NCBI GenBank assembly: GCA_002315255.1
Contig: DCGM01000008.1
Coordinates: 1-14,734 of the forward strand
Source: Lachnospiraceae bacterium UBA1778
GTDB lineage: Bacteria > Bacillota > Clostridia > Lachnospirales > Lachnospiraceae
DNA: 14,734 nt
Direction: 5' to 3'
Positions 1-6,410 of this stretch are shown piece after piece. Every line of letters begins with the position of its first letter. Position 1 is the stretch's first letter. Below the pieces are notes generated by a model. The model did no database searches. It was given only the letters and a program-made list of their open reading frames with translations, and was not told the origin of the DNA. Both the position numbers and the translations under genes were made by a program.

Positions 1-260
1 TCGGCAAAAATGACGATTTCTTCGAGATAATACGCTTTCAGGTCATCAAACTCTTTATAATAGCCGATCAGAAATCCGGTCGGAGTACCGCTGTCCTCTT
101 CCTGGATCAGGCAGAGCGAATCTTCAATCGTCACCATCTGATGAATCCGTTTATACGCCTTTTCTTCGTTCCAGCAGCCCTCTTCATGGTTATTATAGTA
201 GTCCATATAAAGAGCCGCGATGGTGCTTACGTCATCGACGGTCATTACCCGATAATTCAT
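1..260 (-). CDS. GNAT-family N-acetyltransferase, N-terminal part (cut by window edge)
   Basis: The visible 86 residues start MNYRVMTVDDVSTIAALYMD and run to about the fourth strand of a GNAT fold (...YYLEEIVIFA), just before the acetyl-CoA-binding motif A, which lies outside the window. The opening strand-helix, a 'GFLIGYY' strand and the 'LEEIVIF' strand match small cytosolic GNAT enzymes common in Clostridia. The substrate cannot be read from this part. The start is well fixed: the ATG overlaps the stop of the upstream membrane-protein gene by 4 bp (ATGA), and a GAGGA Shine-Dalgarno sits inside that gene's last codons, so translation is probably coupled. It appears to be a late gene of the alaS-led group. 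The family call rests on sequence pattern, with the catalytic core unseen. Confidence 0.85.
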   Translation of the reverse strand, partial: MNYRVMTVDDVSTIAALYMDYYNNHEEGCWNEEKAYKRIHQMVTIEDSLCLIQEEDSGTPTGFLIGYYKEFDDLKAYYLEEIVIFA

Positions 261-1273
261 CTGCTTTTCCTCATGCCCTTAAATAAGAAGCTGATTAAGA
301 ATGTGACGGCCGCAAGCACGAATGCGCCAGCCGCACAGATAATGATCCAGCGGATGTCGAGTTTTTCCTGCGGGTTAAAAGCGGAATAATCGCCGCTCAG
401 TTTCGCGAAATAGAGCCGGTCCTCATAGGTCAATGCTTTCTCTGCCGCATCCTTTTTTTCACGAAGGAGAAGCGCATCCGCGCAATACTCCGCCCATTCT
501 TCTTCCTTCCAATGCGGCACCATTCCGGAGAGGTCATTGTTCATAAGATAGACCGTAAGATCCGCGCCGTATTCTGTTTTGCAGTCTAGAATCGCATCAT
601 TCACCAGGTCATAGTACATACCCGAACGCGAATCAAATATCGCTTCATCCGTCGCAAAAATGCGGACCATGACGACGCGCGCGCCCTTTTTGTTTTCGAC
701 TGAAAGAAGACCGAGCGAACTCTCGTCAATTTCGGAAAAATCTGCTGAAACGACAGAAACACACGGGTCAAACGAAGCTTCCAGCGCTTTCATCATCTTT
801 TCTTCAGCTTCCTTTGCAACCGTTTCACCGCAGAGGACGACGATCTTCTCAGACGAATAAACTTCGGAGATGTCAAAAAGATATAGATCTACAGACGAAT
901 CGCCGGCAAAGAAGGAATCCGGGTTCAGCTTTAAGGAAGCGGCCTCTTTAAAAAGAGCCTCCTCCTCGGTCGCCGCATTCTGATACGCTTTCAGCGTTTC
1001 CGATTCCAATGCTTTCGCGTCATCGATTTTTTCCGCCTGTTTCCGATAAGCTTCTTCTGACCGGACCGAATACGTATAGGCGCTGAAGCCATAGCCGATC
1101 AGACCGCCCAAAATAATGGCGATAAGGAGGAACGGGAGGAAAATCAGGAAACTTTTCGCGCCGGTCGTTTTTTTCGCGCCTATTTCCGCCTGGTTTGCAT
1201 CAGTTCTCATCGGATTTGCGTCCATTATCGTCTGATTCTCATCTGCCTTCGTCTGTTTATTTTCTTCTGTCAT
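257..1273 (-). CDS. Membrane protein with an exported domain, unknown function
   Basis: I do not recognise this 338-residue protein. It has a hydrophilic N-terminal tail (residues 1-40) ending in a basic stretch (GAKKTTGAK), a membrane helix at about 42-67, a largely charged domain (70-305), and a second helix at about 309-331 followed by a basic end (KGMRKSR). The charge pattern places both termini inside the cell and the 70-305 domain outside. That domain opens with a likely coiled helix (75-112) and then alternates strands and helices. It has four cysteines (148, 171, 231, 264). A faint likeness to TPM-type exported domains (strand, then 'SSE' helix) is too weak to use. Residues 10-30 form a degenerate 7-residue repeat. 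The start has only a weak ribosome site (AGTGAG), and M17 or M22 are possible alternatives. Its stop overlaps the next start. Confidence 0.85.
   Translation of the reverse strand: MTEENKQTKADENQTIMDANPMRTDANQAEIGAKKTTGAKSFLIFLPFLLIAIILGGLIGYGFSAYTYSVRSEEAYRKQAEKIDDAKALESETLKAYQNAATEEEALFKEAASLKLNPDSFFAGDSSVDLYLFDISEVYSSEKIVVLCGETVAKEAEEKMMKALEASFDPCVSVVSADFSEIDESSLGLLSVENKKGARVVMVRIFATDEAIFDSRSGMYYDLVNDAILDCKTEYGADLTVYLMNNDLSGMVPHWKEEEWAEYCADALLLREKKDAAEKALTYEDRLYFAKLSGDYSAFNPQEKLDIRWIIICAAGAFVLAAVTFLISFLFKGMRKSR
1184..1246 (-). repeat. Degenerate 21-bp x3 tandem repeat inside the membrane-protein gene
   Basis: Codons 10-30 of the exported membrane protein encode three 7-residue units: ADENQTI, MDANPMR and TDANQAE. 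Each follows a pattern of x-D-(E/A)-N-(Q/P)-x-x. A weaker fourth relative (TEENKQT) precedes them. The repeat lies in the hydrophilic tail before the first membrane helix, where length changes would be tolerated. Confidence 0.55.
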
Positions 1274-1307
1274 ATTAACTCACTTTCGTTTGGTCATTTC
1301 CGTTTTG

Positions 1308-1372
1308 CTTTTAGGGACTCTTTATTTTCGCTTGAGGGATTCTCATCTTTTAGGGATTCTCATTTTCGCTTG
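1308..1372. repeat. Degenerate direct repeats spanning the recU stop codon
   Basis: On the plus strand, 1308-1334 and 1347-1372 are near copies (cttttaggga(c/t)tct...ttttcgcttg). Within them the 12-mer agggattctcat occurs exactly twice (1335-1346 and 1352-1363), with a third relative at 1313. The right-hand copy contains the recU stop (TAA at 1350-1352) and its last codons, so the spacer downstream of recU is a degraded duplicate of the gene's own 3' end. No stem-loop with a T-run is seen here. Confidence 0.7.
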
Positions 1373-1916
1373 AAGCATTTCCGCCCTCCCGCGAAATGAG
1401 GTCGAGCTGAAGCGCTTCCAAAAAATGGACGAAAACACCCGATTTGACCGAAATCCGGTAAGTTTTATCAATTTCATCGAAGGTAAAACTCTTCCGTCCG
1501 CCCGATTCCATCCGGTCCCAGAACCGTTTCAGATCGCGGTAAGGCAGATAATACGCTTCGTCTTTTTTCGTGTAATAGATGACGAGAAAGGCGATCCCCT
1601 CCTGCTTCTCCATGTCGCCCATGAACTTCACCTGATGCTCATGGACATTAGCGAGCGGGAACGTGTCAAACTCACACTCTTTCGCGTCAAAGCAGACAGG
1701 AATTCCCTGGACGGCGCCGATATAGTCGACTGTCGACTGCTTTTCGAAATACGCTAACGTGATATGTCGCGTTTTCGCGTCAATCTCAATCGGCGTGATC
1801 GGGGTCGGCACCTTCTGAATCAGTGCGAGCCCGCGCTCACGATAATCCTCTATCGTATAATTGATCATTTCTTCGAGCAGGGAGCCGCGAAGGCCCCGTG
1901 AACCCCAGGTCGCCAT
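1350..1916 (-). CDS. recU: Holliday junction resolvase RecU
   Basis: RecU is the Firmicutes resolvase that cuts four-way DNA junctions during recombination and repair, taking the place of RuvC. It works on junctions handled by RuvAB. The 188-residue length is close to the family norm. The N-terminus (WGSRGLRGSLLE...) and the 'GLALIQKVPTPITPIEI' stretch (29-45) are RecU signatures. The nuclease core follows, with STVDY (D64) and FDAKE (D77, K79, E80) as the likely metal-binding acidic and lysine residues, then HEHQVKFM (92-99) and the GGRKS motif. The start is firm, with AGGAG about 5 nt before the ATG. The gene lies 61 bp after the pseudouridine synthase gene. ruvA and ruvB lie about 10 kb upstream on the same strand. 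The last eight residues (ASSENENP) fall in a local DNA repeat and are probably dispensable. Confidence 0.96.
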   Translation of the reverse strand: MATWGSRGLRGSLLEEMINYTIEDYRERGLALIQKVPTPITPIEIDAKTRHITLAYFEKQSTVDYIGAVQGIPVCFDAKECEFDTFPLANVHEHQVKFMGDMEKQEGIAFLVIYYTKKDEAYYLPYRDLKRFWDRMESGGRKSFTFDEIDKTYRISVKSGVFVHFLEALQLDLISREGGNASSENENP

Positions 1917-1977
1917 AATTTCTCCTGTGAATGTTCAAGTTTTTTTCGTGTATCACTTCATTTATCCAGCGTTATCT

Positions 1978-2940
1978 TCAGCACTTCGGCCATTCTTCGG
2001 GAACCGGAATCTCAAATGTTTTTCCGCTGATGCCGGGAAGCTTCGGAAGTTCCGGGAAGGAAAGCCGATAGGAGCAGAGACATTGGTACGGAAGATTCAT
2101 CTCACGGTTCAATGCTCTGTCGCCGTATTTCATATCACCAAGCACCGGAAAACCGAGGCTTGACAGGTGTGCGCGGATCTGATGAGAGCGTCCGGTGTGA
2201 AGATGCACCGATACAAGCGTAAATTTGCCGTTTTTTGCGGCTTTTACAGGTTCAAACGAAGTCCTAACAGGTTTTGAATCCGGTGCCGGAAAAGTAGTGA
2301 TTTTGACTTTATTTGAGGCTTCATCCTTGGAAAGAAAAGCTGATTCGTCGCGTGGCGAAGAAACAGTTCCCTTTACTAAAGCGTAATAATCCTTGGCGAG
2401 GTTTTCGCGTTCCCGGAAAAGCTCCGATAAAACCTGAAGCCCGTTTATGCTGAACCCAGCCGCCATAATCCCCTGCGTGTTCCGGTCCAGGCGGTTTACA
2501 ACTGCCGGATGGAATACCGCAAGTTCGCTTTCCTTAAGATAGCCCTGCTTCAAGGCTTCCGCAATCGCCCATTCATTGGCGGAAAAATCGCCTTCCTCCG
2601 CTTTCTGTGAAAGGACGCCGGCGGGCTTAATAAAAATACAGACGTCGGAATCTTCGTAGAGCACGAGGATTTTGGGGAAACCTTCCGGAACTTTGACAGA
2701 AAGATTCCTATGGTCAGCTGCGCCGCCCATCTTTTCATAAGTTTCGGGTGAAAGGAAAAACTGGACCGTATCGCCCGATTCCGTCTTTTCCGTGCCGTCC
2801 GCCTTCTTTCCGTTTAAGGTGATATTCTTCTTCCGAAGCATCTTATAAAGAAAAGAATCCGGCGCATCCTTCAAAAGTTTGTTTAAAACTTTCGAAAGAC
2901 GCTGGCCGGCTAAATTGTCCGTAACACGGATCTCTATCAT
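1978..2940 (-). CDS. RluA/RluD-family RNA pseudouridine synthase
   Basis: This 320-residue enzyme converts uridine to pseudouridine in RNA. Residues 1-62 form an S4-type RNA-binding domain (QRLSKVL..., KNITLNGKKA, GDTVQFF). The catalytic domain follows, with the family motif RLDR at 150-153 whose D152 is the nucleophile, and the HTGRSHQIRAHL motif at 248-259 followed by GDMKYG. The architecture (S4 plus RluA catalytic domain) is shared by RluC and RluD, which act on 23S rRNA. I cannot tell the target sites apart from sequence alone and give no symbol. Here the residue before RLDR is N rather than the more usual H. The start is supported by AGGA about 8 nt upstream. The gene begins 13 bp after the preceding membrane-protein gene and is probably cotranscribed with it and with recU. 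Confidence 0.95.
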   Translation of the reverse strand: MIEIRVTDNLAGQRLSKVLNKLLKDAPDSFLYKMLRKKNITLNGKKADGTEKTESGDTVQFFLSPETYEKMGGAADHRNLSVKVPEGFPKILVLYEDSDVCIFIKPAGVLSQKAEEGDFSANEWAIAEALKQGYLKESELAVFHPAVVNRLDRNTQGIMAAGFSINGLQVLSELFRERENLAKDYYALVKGTVSSPRDESAFLSKDEASNKVKITTFPAPDSKPVRTSFEPVKAAKNGKFTLVSVHLHTGRSHQIRAHLSSLGFPVLGDMKYGDRALNREMNLPYQCLCSYRLSFPELPKLPGISGKTFEIPVPEEWPKC

Positions 2941-2953
2941 ATCGTTTTCCTAA

Positions 2954-3556
2954 TCAATAAATAATCGCACGAAGGACGCCTTCCTGCTCCAGCATCTTCT
3001 CTGTCGCCGTTTCGCGGTCAGAAGGCGAAAGCGTTTCGAGACGCTTTAAATAAGTCTCCATCTCTTTATAGACCGTCAGCTCGCAGTCACAGGAGCTCAG
3101 CCGGAGGTAATTCCGAATATATTCCTCCACGTGCTTCGTGTCGATCTTCGGGTCCGATGAAAAGCAGTAAATACCGGTCTCATGGACATAGGCGTAATCA
3201 ATCGTAAAGTTTAAGCCGTCCTTGTCGGGAATCAGAATCTCGACATCGAGCACGCCGTTTCCGGTCAATGATTTCACGAGATTATACTCTTCCTCCGGGC
3301 GCTGCTTAAACTTCAGCATTGCAAAGAACGGGACGAGCGTCAAAGCCATCGGAATCGACGTGAGGCACGCGAAAATCGAGAGCCAGTTCTTCATGCTCTG
3401 CGTCATCACATAACCGATAATGACGATGCCGATGAGGCCTGCTAAAAGCAGCAATGCTTTCAGCAGGTTCATCCTTCTACGGTATCGGATATAGCCGTAA
3501 TGGCCCTTCGTAACCGCATTTTTCGGTTTTAAGACGCTGGTAGTGATATCTGCCAT
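2954..3556 (-). CDS. Two-helix membrane protein with cytosolic domain, unknown function
   Basis: This is a 200-residue protein I do not recognise. It starts with a basic N-terminus (residues 1-30, including YIRYRRRMN) and has two membrane helices at about 31-51 and 58-81, joined by a very short loop. A soluble domain of about 118 residues follows, alternating strands and helices (VLDVEILI, FTIDYAYVHETGIYCF, then helices to the end). The basic residues on both sides of the helix pair place the N-terminus and the C-terminal domain in the cytosol. The stretch 'YAYVHETGIYCF' reads like a nuclease-related or small beta-domain strand pair, but no catalytic motif can be named. Two possible ribosome sites (AAAGG at 7 nt, AAGGAG at 13 nt) precede the ATG. 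It sits between alaS and the pseudouridine synthase gene with short gaps on both sides. Confidence 0.85.
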   Translation of the reverse strand: MADITTSVLKPKNAVTKGHYGYIRYRRRMNLLKALLLLAGLIGIVIIGYVMTQSMKNWLSIFACLTSIPMALTLVPFFAMLKFKQRPEEEYNLVKSLTGNGVLDVEILIPDKDGLNFTIDYAYVHETGIYCFSSDPKIDTKHVEEYIRNYLRLSSCDCELTVYKEMETYLKRLETLSPSDRETATEKMLEQEGVLRAIIY

Positions 3557-3621
3557 GACTTAACCTTTACTCCTTTTAACAAGTGGTCTGTAGCTTTTCT
3601 GCTGCTTTACGAAATCAGTTC

Positions 3622-6285
3622 TTACTTGATCTGTTCTTTCGCGATTTCGAGCGCCTTCTCGAGTGCCGCCGGGATTGCAGAAGCATCTTTGCCGCCGGCC
3701 TGCGCCATATTCGGACGTCCGCCGCCGCCTCCGCCGACGATTGCTGCGATTCCCTTAATGACATTGCCGGCATGAGCGCCCTTCGCAATCGCGGAATCCG
3801 TCGCCGTCGCCATCAGCATTACCTTATCGTCGACTGCCGATGCGAGGACAATGAGGCTGTCCGGAAGCTGGTCTTTCAAGTTGTCGCCAAGCGTGCGGAG
3901 CGCATTCGCATCAGAATCCGGAACATTCGCGATCAGAACAGAGATGCCGTTTAAGACAGTCACATTGTTGAGGATGTTTCCGGCGGTATTCTTCGCGATT
4001 TCGCTCTTTAAGCGCTCGTTTTCAGCCTGAAGCGCCTTCATTTCGTTCTGCAATGCATTCAGACGTGCTGCCAGCTGTGCCGGAGTCGCCTTGATGATCG
4101 CTGCAGTATTCTTATATTCTTCTTCCATCGCCTGGTAGTAAGCCATAACATTGGAAGCGGTGATCGCTTCGATACGGCGGACGCCTGCTGCGACGCCGGA
4201 CTCGGAAAGGATCTTAAAGACGGCGATTTCAGACGTGTTCTTCACATGAGTGCCACCGCAAAGTTCCATCGAGAAGTCGCCCATCGAGACGACACGGACA
4301 GATGCGCCGTACTTTTCGCCAAAGAGTGCCATCGCGCCCTTCTTCTTTGCGGATTCGATATCCATCTCTTCCGTAATGACCGGGAGCGCTTCGCGGATCT
4401 TCTCGTTGACGATCTCTTCAACCTTCTTCAGTTCCTCAGCGGTCATCGCCTGGAAATGCGTGAAGTCGAAACGGAGACGGTCTGCATTGTTCAAAGAACC
4501 GGCCTGCTCGACATGAGAGCCGAGAACCGTGCGGAGCGCCTTCTGAAGAAGGTGGGTCGCAGAATGGTTGCAGCAGGTGCTTTCACGGTTTTCTTTATTA
4601 ACTTTCAGCGTGACGGTGTCGCCGACTGAAATGCTGCCGGACTCAACGAAGCCGACATGAGCGACTTTTCCGCCCTGAAGTTTGCGGGTTTCGAGAACCT
4701 TGAAGACGCCGTGGTTCGAAACGATTTCGCCGAAGTCGCCTTCCTGGCCGCCCATCGTCGCATAGAATACGGTTTCATCCGTTAAAACTGCGCCGGTCTC
4801 GTTCTCTTCCATCGTTTCAGCCAATGCGCCGTAGTCCTTTTCATCCTGGTCATTCTTCGACACAAGGACGACTACCTTCGATTCGTTTTCGGTACAGCCA
4901 TAGCCGACAAACTTAGTCGTAAGCGAAGCGTCGATATCGTCATATGCGGTCGCTTCCTTGCCCATGTAGTTCGTCGTCTTGCGAGCGGAACGGGCCGTCA
5001 CCTTCTGGTTCTGCATCGCTTCATCGAAGCCCTTTTCATCCAGCGTATAGCCCTTTTCTTCCAGGATTTCTTCAGTCAGATCGCGCGGGAAGCCATAGGT
5101 ATCATAGAGACGGAACGCGTCTGCGCCTGCGAGAACGGTCTTTCCGCTCTTTGCAAGCTCGTCCATCTCGTCATTTAAGAGCGAGAGGCCGGTGTCAATC
5201 GTCTTATTGAACTTGTTTTCTTCTTCCGTAATGACTGCGAGGATCATTGCCCGCTTCTCATCCAGCTCCGGATAGCCGTCCTTCGAGGTGTCAATGACGG
5301 TGTCGGAAAGCTTCGCAAGGAAAGTGCCCTTCACGCCGAGGATTCTGCCGTGGCGCGCTGCACGACGTAAGAGCCGGCGGAGGATATAGCCGCGTCCGTT
5401 GTTCGACGGCATGATACCGTCGGAAATCATGAACGTGACGGAACGGATATGGTCGGTGATGATACGGATGGAGACATCCGCCTTCGGATCGCTCTTATAC
5501 GGAACGCCGGTGATTTCGCCGACATGCGCAGTCAATGCAGCTAACGTGTCGACATCGAAGATCGAATCGACATCCTGAACCGCTACTGCGAGACGCTCAA
5601 GGCCCATGCCGGTATCGATATTCTTCTGGACGAGCTCGGTATAATTGCCATGGCCGTCGTTATTGAACTGCGTGAAAACGTTATTCCAGACTTCCATATA
5701 ACGGTCGCAATCGCAGCCGACGGTGCAGCCCGGTTTTCCGCAGCCGAACTTTTCGCCGCGGTCATAATAGATCTCAGAGCACGGACCGCACGGACCGGAG
5801 CCATGCTCCCAGAAGTTGTCTTCACGTCCGAAACGGAAGATGTGGTCTGCCGGAACGCCTTCCTGCTCATGCCAAATATTCCAGGCTTCATCATCATCCT
5901 GGAAAACAGACGGGAAGAGGCGGTTCTCATCGAGGCCGATTTCCTTTGTCAAAAATTCCCACGACCAATGAATCGCTTCTTTCTTAAAGTAATCGCCAAA
6001 AGAGAAATTGCCGAGCATCTCAAAGAAGGTGCCGTGACGCGCAGTCTTACCGATATTCTCAATATCACCGGTCCGGATGCACTTCTGGCAAGTACAGACA
6101 CGGCGGCGCGGCGGGATCTCCTGCCCCGTGAAATAAGGCTTTAACGGCGTCATGCCCGCGTTGATGATCAGAACTGAATTGTCATTCTGCGGAACCAGTG
6201 AAAAGCTCTTCATCTTCAGATGGCCCTGCTTCTCAAAATAATCCAGATACATCCTTCGTAATTCGTTTACTCCGTACTTTTTCAT
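3622..6285 (-). CDS. alaS: Alanyl-tRNA synthetase
   Basis: AlaRS attaches alanine to tRNA-Ala and hydrolyses mischarged Ser/Gly-tRNA. All domains are present, numbered from the preferred start. The class II catalytic domain has NAGMTPLKPYF, the RHGTFFEMLGNFSFGDYF stretch from about 83, and GMGLER. The editing domain has HSATH at 574-578 and the zinc-ligand site CGGTH at 676-680. A coiled coil follows, then the C-Ala domain with a glycine-rich run and RPNMAQAGG near the end. At 887 residues it is full length. An ATG three codons earlier (6294) would place its ribosome site directly against the start codon. From the ATG at 6285 the AAAGGA site is 8 nt away and the protein begins MKKYGVNELR as usual for the family. 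The gene leads the downstream group. The 125 bp upstream are too short for a T-box leader. Confidence 0.98.
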   Translation of the reverse strand: MKKYGVNELRRMYLDYFEKQGHLKMKSFSLVPQNDNSVLIINAGMTPLKPYFTGQEIPPRRRVCTCQKCIRTGDIENIGKTARHGTFFEMLGNFSFGDYFKKEAIHWSWEFLTKEIGLDENRLFPSVFQDDDEAWNIWHEQEGVPADHIFRFGREDNFWEHGSGPCGPCSEIYYDRGEKFGCGKPGCTVGCDCDRYMEVWNNVFTQFNNDGHGNYTELVQKNIDTGMGLERLAVAVQDVDSIFDVDTLAALTAHVGEITGVPYKSDPKADVSIRIITDHIRSVTFMISDGIMPSNNGRGYILRRLLRRAARHGRILGVKGTFLAKLSDTVIDTSKDGYPELDEKRAMILAVITEEENKFNKTIDTGLSLLNDEMDELAKSGKTVLAGADAFRLYDTYGFPRDLTEEILEEKGYTLDEKGFDEAMQNQKVTARSARKTTNYMGKEATAYDDIDASLTTKFVGYGCTENESKVVVLVSKNDQDEKDYGALAETMEENETGAVLTDETVFYATMGGQEGDFGEIVSNHGVFKVLETRKLQGGKVAHVGFVESGSISVGDTVTLKVNKENRESTCCNHSATHLLQKALRTVLGSHVEQAGSLNNADRLRFDFTHFQAMTAEELKKVEEIVNEKIREALPVITEEMDIESAKKKGAMALFGEKYGASVRVVSMGDFSMELCGGTHVKNTSEIAVFKILSESGVAAGVRRIEAITASNVMAYYQAMEEEYKNTAAIIKATPAQLAARLNALQNEMKALQAENERLKSEIAKNTAGNILNNVTVLNGISVLIANVPDSDANALRTLGDNLKDQLPDSLIVLASAVDDKVMLMATATDSAIAKGAHAGNVIKGIAAIVGGGGGGRPNMAQAGGKDASAIPAALEKALEIAKEQIK

Positions 6286-6293
6286 GTCGTACA

Positions 6294-6299
6294 TCCTTT
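6294..6299 (-). promoter_or_regulatory. Ribosome binding site that fixes the alaS start
   Basis: The minus strand reads GAAAGGATGTACGACATG. AAAGGA overlaps the first ATG (6294-6292), leaving no spacing for it, but stands 8 nt before the second ATG (6285-6283). This supports the shorter protein. Confidence 0.7.
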
Positions 6300-6310
6300 C
6301 GTGTCGGTCT

Positions 6311-6340
6311 ATCTTAAACCTGTATATATTTTTATATTAA
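6311..6340 (-). promoter_or_regulatory. Possible weak promoter for alaS
   Basis: In the AT-rich gap before alaS, the minus strand has TTAATA (6340-6335), an 18-bp spacer and TAAGAT (6316-6311). Both hexamers match the SigA consensus at only four positions. Several other TATA-like placements are possible in this stretch, so the exact site is uncertain. It would give a 5' UTR of roughly 20 nt. Confidence 0.3.
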
Positions 6341-6355
6341 TAACATAATAAACAT

Positions 6356-6387
6356 CCGGAAATAAATAATCGCTTTTCGCTTTCCGG
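6356..6387 (-). other. Inverted repeat in the ATPase-alaS gap
   Basis: On the minus strand CCGGAAA (6387-6381) pairs with TTTCCGG (6362-6356) across an 18-base loop. A second small hairpin, GGGT-CTTT-ACCC (6397-6386), overlaps the first arm, so the two are mutually exclusive. There is no clean T-run after either, so this is not a standard terminator. The context, 24 bp after the ATPase stop, would suit a weak terminator or RNA processing site. Confidence 0.35.
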
Positions 6388-6410
6388 GTAAAGACCCCTG
6401 AAACTTAACT

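Noticed and set aside
6286..6410. T-box leader for alaS
   Set aside because: Only 125 bp are available, and neither the T-box sequence nor its antiterminator/terminator pair is seen.
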